From Thermoplasmata archaeon (GTDB taxonomy: Archaea > Thermoplasmatota > Thermoplasmata > Lutacidiplasmatales > UBA184): DNA of 14,353 nucleotides. The stretch is taken from NCBI GenBank assembly GCA_030044695.1, contig JASIDM010000126.1, forward strand, positions 1-14,353. Reading direction: 5' to 3'. Every line of letters begins with the position of its first letter. Position 1 is the stretch's first letter. The translations under genes were made by a program, and so were the position numbers. The notes beneath the pieces are model-generated. The model searched no databases and had not been told where the DNA came from. It saw only the letters and a program-made list of their open reading frames with translations. Below, piece by piece: positions 6,477 to 12,574 of the stretch.

Positions 6477-7189
6477 CGTTCCGACTGAAGCGCCGGGCGG
6501 CGCCGAAGAGCTGGACGGTCCCCCGCAAGGGGACGAAGTGGGTGCTCCGTCCGCGGCCCGGCCCGCATCCCCAGGAGCGGGCGCTGCCGCTCCTGCTCGT
6601 GCTGCGCGACCTGCAGCGGGTCGTGGCGAACGCCCGCGAGGCCCGGCTCCTCCTCGGCAGCGGGTCGGTCCAGGTCGACGCGAAGATCGCCCACGACCTC
6701 GCCCGGGGCGTCGGCCTCATGGACACGGTCTCCCTCGCGGCGCCCCTCGACCGGCACTTCCGGCTCGTCACGGACCGGCGGGGCAAGCTCGTCCTCACGG
6801 TGATCCCGTCGACGGAGGCCGCCGTGAAGATCGGCCGGGTGAAGGCCAAGCACGCCGTCCGGGGCGGCAAGGTCGAACTGACGCTCCACGACGGGCGGAA
6901 CCTCCTGGTCGAGGCGGCGACGCCGTACCGGGTCGGCGACTCGCTGAAGATCGCGCTGCCCGGCCAGAAGGTCCTCGAGCACCTCCCGCTGAAGCCGGGG
7001 GCGCTCGCCTTCGTCGCCGGGGGCTCGCATGTCGGCGAGCTCGCCCGCGTCGAGCGCGTGGAGGTCCGCAACTCCCCCCAGCCGAACCTGGTCCACTTCC
7101 GCGAGGGGTTCTCGACCGTCAAGGAGTACGTCTTCGTCGTCGGCGAGCAGGCGCCGGGGATCACCCTCGGCGAGGGGGTCGCGCGGTGA
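6473..7189 (+). CDS. rps4e: 30S ribosomal protein S4e (eS4)
   Basis: Archaeal/eukaryotic-specific small-subunit protein. The 238-residue product has the family N-terminus (RLKRRAAPKSWTVPRKGTKW at 4-23), an S4-type RNA-binding region (residues about 43-100, LRDLQRVVANAREARLLLGS then VQVDAKIAHD), the archaeal central domain and a C-terminal KOW-like segment (KPGALAFVAGGSHVGELARV, 174-193). Length is typical of archaeal S4e. It is linked by ATGA and GTGA overlaps to L24 and L5. It confirms the archaeal origin of the window. Confidence 0.97.
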   Translation: MTFRLKRRAAPKSWTVPRKGTKWVLRPRPGPHPQERALPLLLVLRDLQRVVANAREARLLLGSGSVQVDAKIAHDLARGVGLMDTVSLAAPLDRHFRLVTDRRGKLVLTVIPSTEAAVKIGRVKAKHAVRGGKVELTLHDGRNLLVEAATPYRVGDSLKIALPGQKVLEHLPLKPGALAFVAGGSHVGELARVERVEVRNSPQPNLVHFREGFSTVKEYVFVVGEQAPGITLGEGVAR

Positions 7190-7752
7190 GCGGCCCTACC
7201 GCGAGCGTTGCCCCGACGGCGCCCCGCTCGGACCGCGGGGGCGAGAACGCGCACCGGGCCCTGCGGGTGCTGAAGGCCGTCATCAACACCGGCGTCGGCG
7301 AGTCCGGCGAGCCGCTCTCCAAGGCCGAGAAGGTCCTGCAGATGGTCACCCACCAGAAGCCCGTCGCCACCCGGGCGCGGACCACGAACCGCGATTTCGG
7401 CATCCGCAAGGGCCAGGCGATCGGCGCCAAGGTCACCCTCCGCGGCGAGGCCGCCGTCGAGTTCCTCGGGCGGGCGTTCGACGCCCGCGACAAGCAGCTC
7501 GACAGCGACTCCATCGACCGCAACGGCAACTTCTCCTTCGGGGTCGCCGACTACACGGACTTCGCCGGCATGAAGTACGATCCGACGATCGGCATCCACG
7601 GCATGGACGTCGCGGTCGAGATCGGCCGCGCCGGCTACCGCGTCCGGGACCGGCGGGTCCGGCCCCGGCCCCTGCCGCGCCGCCTGCGCTCCAGCGGCGA
7701 CGAGACGCGGGAGTTCCTGCGCCAGAAGTTCGGCGTCACGATCGTCGAGTGA
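7186..7752 (+). CDS. rpl5: 50S ribosomal protein L5 (uL5), archaeal type
   Basis: Protein of the 5S rRNA-L5-L18 complex in the central protuberance, contacting P-site tRNA. The 188-residue product shows KAVINTGVGESGEPLSKAEK at 30-49, QKPVATRARTTNRDFGIRKG at 57-76, GNFSFGVADYTDF at 114-126 and YDPTIGIHGMDVAVE at 131-145. About 20 N-terminal residues precede the conserved core. The GTG at 7186 overlaps the S4e stop as GTGA; no later in-frame start precedes the conserved region as well. Normal length overall. Confidence 0.97.
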   Translation: MSGPTASVAPTAPRSDRGGENAHRALRVLKAVINTGVGESGEPLSKAEKVLQMVTHQKPVATRARTTNRDFGIRKGQAIGAKVTLRGEAAVEFLGRAFDARDKQLDSDSIDRNGNFSFGVADYTDFAGMKYDPTIGIHGMDVAVEIGRAGYRVRDRRVRPRPLPRRLRSSGDETREFLRQKFGVTIVE

Positions 7753-7758
7753 GGGGGG
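7751..7758 (+). promoter_or_regulatory. Ribosome binding site (purine-rich GAGGGGGG) of S14
   Basis: The G-rich run overlaps the L5 stop codon and lies seven bases before GTG 7766, supporting that codon as the S14 start. Confidence 0.5.
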
Positions 7759-7765
7759 AACGACG

Positions 7766-7912
7766 GTGAAGCCGAAGCGGCATTTCGGGAGGAAGGACGG
7801 CTGCCTGCGGTGCGACCGCAAGCGCGGGATCGTCCGCCGCTACGGGCTCCACCTCTGCCGTCAGTGCTTCCGCGAGGTCGCCTTCGACCTCGGCTTCCGC
7901 AAGTACCAGTAG
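7766..7912 (+). CDS. rps14: 30S ribosomal protein S14 (uS14), zinc-binding type
   Basis: Short gene of 48 codons plus TAG, easily missed. The protein reads as archaeal S14, a small-subunit head protein: KPKRHFGRK, then two zinc-ligand pairs, C13-x2-C16 (CLRC) and C31-x2-C34 (CRQC), with IVRRYGLHLCRQCFRE and the ending LGFRKYQ. It is slightly shorter than the usual 50-56 residues, mainly at the N-terminus. GTG start with a G-rich ribosome binding site. It sits between L5 and S8 as in other archaea, with gaps of 13 and 12 bases. Confidence 0.95.
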   Translation: MKPKRHFGRKDGCLRCDRKRGIVRRYGLHLCRQCFREVAFDLGFRKYQ

Positions 7913-7924
7913 GGGAGGATCACG

Positions 7925-8314
7925 ATGACCAAGGACCTGCTCAACGACGCCCTCGTGGCCGTGCGCCACGCCGACCGGGACGGACGTCCGCGCGTCGACC
8001 TCGCCCCGACGTCCAAGCTGATCGGCGAGGTGCTGCGCCTGTTCCGCGAGCACGGCTACGTCAGCGACTTCGCCTTCGTGCCGACGGGCCGCGGGGGGCG
8101 CTACGAGGTGACCCTCGCCCGGCGGATCAACTCCTGCGGGGTCGTCAAGCCCCGCCTCGCCGTCCGCGTCGACGAGCTCGAGCGGTTCGAGTCGCGGTTC
8201 CTGCCCGCCCAGGACTTCGGGCTCTTGGTCCTCTCCACGAACCGCGGGGTCGTCGGCCAGGCGCAGGCCCGCGAGATGAAGATCGGAGGTCGGCTGCTCG
8301 CCTATGTCTACTGA
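7925..8314 (+). CDS. rps8: 30S ribosomal protein S8 (uS8)
   Basis: Primary 16S rRNA-binding protein, central to assembly of the platform. The 129-residue archaeal-type product shows DLLNDALVAVRHADRDGRPR at the N-terminus, TSKLIGEVLRLFREHGYVSD in the middle, the archaeal insertion (ARRINSCGVVKPRLAV) and the conserved C-terminal LVLSTNRGVVGQAQAREMKI. It has GGAGG at 7914-7918 six bases before the ATG. Its last 11 bases overlap the L6 start, the longest overlap in the cluster. Confidence 0.97.
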   Translation: MTKDLLNDALVAVRHADRDGRPRVDLAPTSKLIGEVLRLFREHGYVSDFAFVPTGRGGRYEVTLARRINSCGVVKPRLAVRVDELERFESRFLPAQDFGLLVLSTNRGVVGQAQAREMKIGGRLLAYVY

Positions 8315-8864
8315 CGAGCTCGCCCGGGAGGAGCTCCCGCTCCCCGCGGGGCTGAAGGTCGCCGTCGCCGGCCGCCGGCTCACGGTCCAGGGCCCGAAGG
8401 GGAAGGTCGTTCGCCCGTTCCCCTCCGACGTCCTTCACCTCGCCGTGAAGGGGGACCGGCTGACCCTCGAGCTCGGCCTGCCGGCGCACCGAAAGCGCTC
8501 GCGCGCGCTGTTGCGGACCTGGGTCGCCCACCTGCGGAACCTCACCGGAGGGCTGACCCTCGGCGTGGAGGCCCGCCTCAAGGTCGTCGCTGCCCACTTC
8601 CCGATGAAGGTCTCGGTGAAGGGCGACGATCTCGTCATCGAGAACTTCCTCGGCGAGAAGTACCCGCGGACGGCCCACCTCGTGCCGGGGACGACGGCCC
8701 GGGTCGACGGGGAGTTCGTGACGATCGAGGGGTTCGACGTCGAGCACGTCGGCCAGAGCGCCGCCGCCATCGAGCGGACGACGCACATCCGCGACTACGA
8801 CCCCCGGGTCTTCCAGGACGGCATCTACCTCATCGAGCGGGCCCATCTCAAGGAGGCGAGCTAG
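8304..8864 (+). CDS. rpl6: 50S ribosomal protein L6 (uL6)
   Basis: Large-subunit protein near the sarcin-ricin loop and factor-binding site, built of two similar domains. The 186-residue product shows VAGRRLTVQGPKGKVVRPFP in the first domain, RALLRTWVAHLRNLTGGLT at the linker helix, and the archaeal second domain with HFPMKVSVKGDDLVIENFLG, GEKYPRTAHLVPG and the ending RVFQDGIYLIE. The ATG at 8304 lies inside S8; GGAGGT at 8285-8290 is 13 bases upstream, somewhat far. The final residues (HLKEAS) encode the ribosome binding site of L32e. Confidence 0.97.
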   Translation: MSTDELAREELPLPAGLKVAVAGRRLTVQGPKGKVVRPFPSDVLHLAVKGDRLTLELGLPAHRKRSRALLRTWVAHLRNLTGGLTLGVEARLKVVAAHFPMKVSVKGDDLVIENFLGEKYPRTAHLVPGTTARVDGEFVTIEGFDVEHVGQSAAAIERTTHIRDYDPRVFQDGIYLIERAHLKEAS

Positions 8865-9442
8865 TGCCCGAGCCCGACACGACCGCGCCGGCGGAGAGCC
8901 CACCGAAGGAGGCCCCGGCGACGCCGAAGCGCCGCCGCGCCGCGGCGAGCCCGAAGCCGGAGGCGGCCCCGGCCCCCGCGCCGGCCGCCGAGGCCGAGAA
9001 GGAGGAGGCCCCGCGCAGCCCGCGGCGCGCCGAGCTCCCCTCGGAGCTCCGCACCCTGCTCGGCACCCGCCGGCTCCTGGACGGCAAGCGGCCGCTGTTC
9101 GTGCGGCAGGCGGCCCACCGCTACGCGCGGATCGGCCGCGACGAGGCCTGGCGTCGCCCGCGAGGCCTGCAGTCCAAGCAACGCCGTCACTACGGCTACC
9201 GCGCCCAGATCGTCCGCGTCGGCTACCGCTCTCCCGCCGCCGTCCGGGGCCTGACCCCGGCGGGGTTCCGGCCGGTCCTCGTCCGCACCAAGGACGAGCT
9301 CGACGGGCTGGACGCCCGCCGCGAGGCCGCCGTGATCGCCCGCACCGTCGGGACCCGCCGCCGCCTCGTCCTCGAGGAGGAGGCGCGTCGCCTCGGCATC
9401 CGCGTGCTGAACCCGATCGTCCGGTCGGAGGAGGAGCGCTAG
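8864..9442 (+). CDS. rpl32e: 50S ribosomal protein L32e (eL32) with N-terminal extension
   Basis: Archaeal/eukaryotic large-subunit protein. The 192-residue product has its family core from about residue 65 (GKRPLFVRQAAHRYARIG, EAWRRPRGLQSKQRRHYGYR, VRVGYRSPAAVRGLTPAGFR) to the C-terminal VGTRRRLVLEEEARRLGIRV. Residues 1 to about 55 are an Ala/Pro/Lys/Glu-rich extension with a PKRRRAA basic cluster at 21-27. Haloarchaeal L32e is also N-terminally extended, but this segment looks like low-complexity sequence. GTG start shares one base with the L6 stop; AGGAGG at 8851-8856 gives a 7-base spacer and supports translation of the whole extension. Confidence 0.95.
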   Translation: MPEPDTTAPAESPPKEAPATPKRRRAAASPKPEAAPAPAPAAEAEKEEAPRSPRRAELPSELRTLLGTRRLLDGKRPLFVRQAAHRYARIGRDEAWRRPRGLQSKQRRHYGYRAQIVRVGYRSPAAVRGLTPAGFRPVLVRTKDELDGLDARREAAVIARTVGTRRRLVLEEEARRLGIRVLNPIVRSEEER

Positions 9443-9443
9443 C

Positions 9444-9905
9444 ATGCCCGACCTCGCCAACCAGCGCCGGCTCGCCTCGGACCTGCTGAACTGCGGGGAG
9501 AACCGGGTCTGGATCGACCCGGCCAGCCAGGAGGAGCTCGCCGACTCCGTGACGCGCGACGACATCCGCTCCGCGATCCGGTCCGGCGTGATCCGCCGGC
9601 GGGCGATCCGGGCGACGTCGCGCGGACGGGCCCGGCGACGGGCCGTCGAGCTCGCCAAGGGCCGTCACGCCGGCCCGGGCTCCCGCCGCGGCACCCCGAG
9701 CTCCAGGGTCCCGCGCAAGGAGCGCTGGATGCGGCGGATCCGGGCCCAGCGCGACCTGTTGCGCGAGCTGCGCGACACCAAGCGGATCCCCCCGAAGGTC
9801 TACCGCGAGTTCTACCGCCGCGCGAAGGGCGGCATGTTCCGCAGCCGCTCCCACCTCCTGGTCAACCTCCGTCTCGCCGGCCACCTGAAGGAGGCGAGCC
9901 CGTGA
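9444..9905 (+). CDS. rpl19e: 50S ribosomal protein L19e (eL19)
   Basis: Archaeal/eukaryotic large-subunit protein involved in an intersubunit bridge. The 153-residue product shows the family start DLANQRRLASDLLNCGENRV, WIDPASQEELADSVTRDDIR, the long basic helix region with GRHAGPGSRRGTPSSR, RKERWMRRIRAQRDLLRELR and the ending YRRAKGGMFRSRSHLL. Length is normal. It lies one base after L32e, whose end contains GGAGGAG. Its C-terminal HLKEASP contains the L18 ribosome binding site, and its stop overlaps L18. Confidence 0.97.
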   Translation: MPDLANQRRLASDLLNCGENRVWIDPASQEELADSVTRDDIRSAIRSGVIRRRAIRATSRGRARRRAVELAKGRHAGPGSRRGTPSSRVPRKERWMRRIRAQRDLLRELRDTKRIPPKVYREFYRRAKGGMFRSRSHLLVNLRLAGHLKEASP

Positions 9906-10429
9906 GCACCGGTCCGCGCTATCGCGTCCACTTCCGCCGACGCCGCGAGGGCCGGACCGACTACCGCGTCCGACGGGCGCTCCTCGCCTCGGGCCGGTCG
10001 CGCGCCGTCGTCCGCTGCTCCGGCCGCCGGGTCCGGGTCCAGCTCGTCGACTTCGATCCCCAGGGGGACCGGATCGTGGCGAGCGCCGACAGCGGCGAGC
10101 TCGGGCAGATCGCCTTCCCGGCGGCCAGCCTCGCCTCGACCCCCGCCGCCTACCTGACCGGCTACCTCGCTGGGCTGCGCGCGCGCCTCCACGGCGCCGA
10201 GGGGGCCGTCCTGGACGCGGGGCTCCACCGCCCGACGGCGGGCGGTCGGCTCGCCGCGGCCCTGAAGGGGCTGCTCGACGCCGGCCTCGAGATCCCGCAC
10301 GGGGGCGAGAAGCTCCCCGGGGCCGATCGCCTCGGGGGGGCCCACCTCCCGAAGAAGCTCCCGGAGCCGATCGAGGCGTACAAGCTCAAGCTGCCGTCGC
10401 TCGTCGCGCCGAAGGGGGCCGCCGCATGA
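9902..10429 (+). CDS. rpl18: 50S ribosomal protein L18 (uL18), archaeal type
   Basis: 5S rRNA-binding protein of the central protuberance, partner of L5. The 175-residue product shows YRVHFRRRREGRTDYRVRRA at 7-26, followed by the SRAVVRCSGRRVRVQLVDF strands, a YLTGYLAGLRARLHGAEGAV helix region, LDAGLHRPTAGGRLAAALKG and the archaeal GLDAGLEIPHG-like ending (LLDAGLEIPHGGEKLP). Length is typical of archaeal L18. GTG start in a GTGA overlap with L19e; GGAGG at 9890-9894 gives a 7-base spacer. Confidence 0.96.
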   Translation: MSTGPRYRVHFRRRREGRTDYRVRRALLASGRSRAVVRCSGRRVRVQLVDFDPQGDRIVASADSGELGQIAFPAASLASTPAAYLTGYLAGLRARLHGAEGAVLDAGLHRPTAGGRLAAALKGLLDAGLEIPHGGEKLPGADRLGGAHLPKKLPEPIEAYKLKLPSLVAPKGAAA

Positions 10430-11346
10430 GCGGCGCCGTCCTCGGCCCGAGCGGCCGCCCCGCCCCCGAAGGGGCGCCGGCGATGTCCGGGCCCGTCGCG
10501 GCGCCGTGGGTGCCGAAGACCGAGCTCGGCCGCAAGGTCGCCTCCGGCGAGATCGCGACGATGAGCGACGCCCTGCGGACCGGCCTGCCGTTGCGGGAGG
10601 CGCCGATCGTCGACAAGCTGCTCCCCGGGCTCCACGACGAGGTCCTGGACGTCAACATGGTCCAGCGGATGACCGACTCCGGCCGACGGTTCAAGTTCGC
10701 CGTCACGGTCGTCGTCGGCAACGGCGACGGCTTCGTCGGCCTCGGGCGGGCGAAGGGCCGCGAGGTCGGTCCGACGATCCGCCGGGCGATCGACCGGGCC
10801 AAGCTCGAGGTCGTGGAGATCCAGCGCGGCTGCGGCAGCTGGGAGTGCGGCTGCGGCCGGGCCCACACCCTGCCGTTCGTCACCGAGGGACGCGCCGGCT
10901 CGGTCGACGTGACGTTCAAGCCGGCGCCCCAGGGCGTCGGTCTCGCCGTGGGGGACGTCGCGAAGCCGATCCTGCGGTTCGCCGGCATCACCGACGCCTG
11001 GGGGTTCACGGAAGGCCACACCAAGACGACGGTGAACTACGCCCAGGCGGCGTTCGGCGCCCTCGTCCGGCTCTCCGAGCTGAAGGTACCGCCCGAGGAC
11101 TCCGCCCGCCTCAAGATCGTCCGCGGCCCGACCGGCACGTCGATCCTCCCGCCGAAGGAGGAGATGCCGCCGCGGCCGATGCGCGGCGGCCGCCGCCGGG
11201 GCGGACCGCCCGGGCGCGGCGGTCCTCCCGGGCGCGGGGGTCCCCCCGGACGCGGGGGACCGCCGGGCCGGGGTCCCGGGCCGGGCCGGGGTCCCGGGCC
11301 GGGCGGGCCCGGACGGGGCCCGCCGCCCGGCGGCCGGGGGCGGTGA
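10426..11346 (+). CDS. rps5: 30S ribosomal protein S5 (uS5) with GGPPGR-repeat C-terminal tail
   Basis: Small-subunit protein at the mRNA entry/decoding region. The 306-residue product has the archaeal core: TELGRKVASGEIATMSDALR, the double-stranded RNA-binding-like domain (RFKFAVTVVVGNGDGFVGLG at 88-107), the archaeal cysteine segment GCGSWECGCGRAHTLPF at 135-151, and the C-terminal domain DVTFKPAPQGVGLAVGDVAK to GFTEGHTKTTVNYAQAAFGA. The core ends near 250. Residues 252-306 are a Gly/Pro/Arg tail with four GGPPGR units and two GPGPG(R/G) units, not a feature I know from archaeal S5. The start at 10426 overlaps L18 (ATGA); a second in-frame ATG at 10483 would shorten the N-terminus by 19 residues. 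Confidence 0.95.
   Translation: MSGAVLGPSGRPAPEGAPAMSGPVAAPWVPKTELGRKVASGEIATMSDALRTGLPLREAPIVDKLLPGLHDEVLDVNMVQRMTDSGRRFKFAVTVVVGNGDGFVGLGRAKGREVGPTIRRAIDRAKLEVVEIQRGCGSWECGCGRAHTLPFVTEGRAGSVDVTFKPAPQGVGLAVGDVAKPILRFAGITDAWGFTEGHTKTTVNYAQAAFGALVRLSELKVPPEDSARLKIVRGPTGTSILPPKEEMPPRPMRGGRRRGGPPGRGGPPGRGGPPGRGGPPGRGPGPGRGPGPGGPGRGPPPGGRGR
11200..11307 (+). repeat. Tandem 18-bp coding repeats in the S5 tail
   Basis: Four consecutive 18-base units (11200, 11218, 11236, 11254) each encode GGPPGR. Neighbouring units differ at ten positions in total, all third codon positions and all synonymous. Two further 18-base units at 11272 and 11290 encode GPGPGR and GPGPGG and differ at a single base. The array is in frame with S5 and has no spacers, so it is a protein repeat and not a CRISPR array. 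Confidence 0.9.
11342..11346 (+). promoter_or_regulatory. Ribosome binding site (GGTGA) deciding the L30 start
   Basis: GGTGA includes the S5 stop codon and lies five bases before ATG 11352. The same arrangement is seen before rnp1. An in-frame GTG at 11343 (GTGA overlap with S5) is the alternative L30 start and would add three residues. Confidence 0.5.
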
Positions 11347-11351
11347 GCTCG

Positions 11352-11810
11352 ATGGCCTGGATGGTGGTCCGCGTTCGCGGTTCGATCCACGCGAAGCACG
11401 AGATCGGCGAGACCCTCCGCTTCCTGCATCTCGCCCGCCCGAACCACGCGACGGTCGTCCCGGAGGAGGCCGCGTACCGCGGGATGCTGACGCGGGTCCA
11501 GGGGTACGTCACCTGGGGGGAGACCGACGCGGAGACCGTCGGGCTGCTGCTCCGCTCGAGGGGCCGCCCGTCGGCCCCGTCGCCGTCCCCGCCCACGGCG
11601 GGGGCCGGGGCGCTCGCGGAGGCCCAGCTCGCCACGCTGGTGCCGGAGGTCGTCGCCGGAGGGCTCGCCCGCGCCCGCGGGGTCCGTCCGCTGTTCCGGC
11701 TCCGGGCGCCGAAGGGCGGCTGGCGCTCGACGAAGAAGCCGTTCGCGCTCGGCGGCGCGCTCGGCTACCGTGGCCGGGCGATCAACGAGCTCGTCCGCCG
11801 GATGCTGTAG
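11352..11810 (+). CDS. rpl30: 50S ribosomal protein L30 (uL30), archaeal type
   Basis: Large-subunit protein with a ferredoxin-like fold. The 152-residue product starts MAWMVVRVRGSIHAKHEIGE and continues TLRFLHLARPNHATVVPEE and YRGMLTRVQGYVTWGE, the archaeal/eukaryotic L30/L7 pattern. The C-terminal part RLRAPKGGWRSTKKPFALGG and YRGRAINELVRRML is also family-like. Residues about 71-86 are a Pro/Ser-rich linker between the halves. ATG 11352 is preferred over GTG 11343 because of the GGTGA site, but the GTGA overlap used at other junctions keeps the GTG possible. Confidence 0.94.
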   Translation: MAWMVVRVRGSIHAKHEIGETLRFLHLARPNHATVVPEEAAYRGMLTRVQGYVTWGETDAETVGLLLRSRGRPSAPSPSPPTAGAGALAEAQLATLVPEVVAGGLARARGVRPLFRLRAPKGGWRSTKKPFALGGALGYRGRAINELVRRML

Positions 11811-11820
11811 GAGGACGACG

Positions 11821-12273
11821 ATGCCGTCCCGTACCCGCAAGTTCCGAGGGCTGCGGACCCACGGCCGCGGGATCAAGGCCGGTCGCGGGGCCGGCAAGCA
11901 GGGCGGCCGCGGGAACGCCGGGCTTCACAAGTACAAGTTCAAGTCGATGCTGATCTACGCCCCGGACCACTTCGGGCGTCACGGCTTCGTCCGGCCCGAC
12001 GCCGTCGCCGAGCGCCCCACGTCGCTGAACGTCGGGGACCTCGAGGCGTTCGTTCCGACCCTGGAGGCGGCCGGCGCGCTCGTGCGGGAGGGGACCGCCT
12101 TCGTCGGCGACCTTGAGAAGGTCGGGGTCGACCGCCTCCTCGGGGGCGGCCGCCCCGAGCGTACCTGGAAGGTCCGGGTCGCCTACGCGTCGCGCCACGC
12201 GCGCGAGAAGGTCACGGTCCTCGCCCCGGAGGGCGCGGGGCCGTCCGCCCCTGCGGCGAAGCCCGCGGCGTAG
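11821..12273 (+). CDS. rpl15: 50S ribosomal protein L15 (uL15)
   Basis: Late-assembly large-subunit protein. The 150-residue product starts MPSRTRKFRGLRTHGRGIKA and has the Gly/Arg-rich N-terminal arm GRGAGKQGGRGNAGLHKYKF at 21-40, then the archaeal APDHFGRHGFVRP at 47-59 and the C-terminal globular part (VDRLLGGGRPERTWKVRVAY). GGAGG at 11810-11814 with a 6-base spacer supports ATG 11821; an in-frame ATG at 11770 lies inside L30. Last gene of the cluster: secY does not follow. The tail is a short Ala/Pro stretch. Confidence 0.97.
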   Translation: MPSRTRKFRGLRTHGRGIKAGRGAGKQGGRGNAGLHKYKFKSMLIYAPDHFGRHGFVRPDAVAERPTSLNVGDLEAFVPTLEAAGALVREGTAFVGDLEKVGVDRLLGGGRPERTWKVRVAYASRHAREKVTVLAPEGAGPSAPAAKPAA

Positions 12274-12289
12274 CGCCGGGCCTCGGCGC
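12273..12289. terminator. Possible hairpin between convergent operons
   Basis: GCGCCG (12273-12278) and CGGCGC (12284-12289) form a perfect 6-bp inverted repeat with a 5-base loop, in the 18-base gap between the L15 stop and the stop of the opposing minus-strand gene. Position suits a bidirectional terminator, but there is no T-run on either side, which archaeal terminators normally have. In such GC-rich DNA the hairpin could be chance. Confidence 0.25.
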
Positions 12290-12291
12290 CG

Positions 12292-12507
12292 TCAGAGCTT
12301 CTTCAGGATCTGGTCGACCTCGCGGGCGGCCGACTCGAGCTCCTTCGCCGCCGTCCGGGCGGCCCGCTCGGCCGATCCCCGCGGGTCCTTGGCGGCCCGC
12401 TCCGCCTTCGCGAGCAGCCGCCGCGTCAGCTGGGCGCTGGCCCGCGCCAGGTCCTTCGCCGCCTTCCGCGCCTCGTCGAGCGCCTCTTCGAACGCCTCGT
12501 TCGCCAT
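12292..12507 (-). CDS. Small helical protein of unknown function
   Basis: I do not recognise this 71-residue protein. It begins MANEAFEEALDEARKAAKDL and is almost wholly Ala/Glu/Lys/Arg/Leu, predicted as two amphipathic helices split by DPRGS at 41-45. The second helix runs to the C-terminal VDQILKKL. No Cys, His or Trp, no signal peptide and no membrane segment. It could be a helical hairpin or coiled-coil oligomer. ATG 12507 is chosen because AGGAGG (12511-12516, minus strand) lies three bases upstream; an earlier in-frame ATG would add an Arg-rich leader of 11 residues. It lies 67 bases downstream of nikR on the same strand, so co-transcription is possible, with no evident promoter between. 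A link to nickel is unsupported by its residues. Confidence 0.7.
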   Translation of the reverse strand: MANEAFEEALDEARKAAKDLARASAQLTRRLLAKAERAAKDPRGSAERAARTAAKELESAAREVDQILKKL

Positions 12508-12574
12508 GGTCCTCCTGCGGCCGGTCCGGCGTCCTCGCAAGGCCCGGAGGCCGCATGAGCTCTGCGGGGCGCGC

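Noticed and set aside
8145..9884. Very long minus-strand open frame (579 codons) opposite S8 to L19e
   Set aside because: It covers four well-conserved plus-strand genes and is dominated by Arg/Gly/Pro/Ala, typical of antisense frames in GC-rich DNA.
11200..11307. Short tandem repeats as a CRISPR array or minisatellite
   Set aside because: There are no spacers, the 18-base period is in frame within S5, and the changes between GGPPGR units are synonymous.
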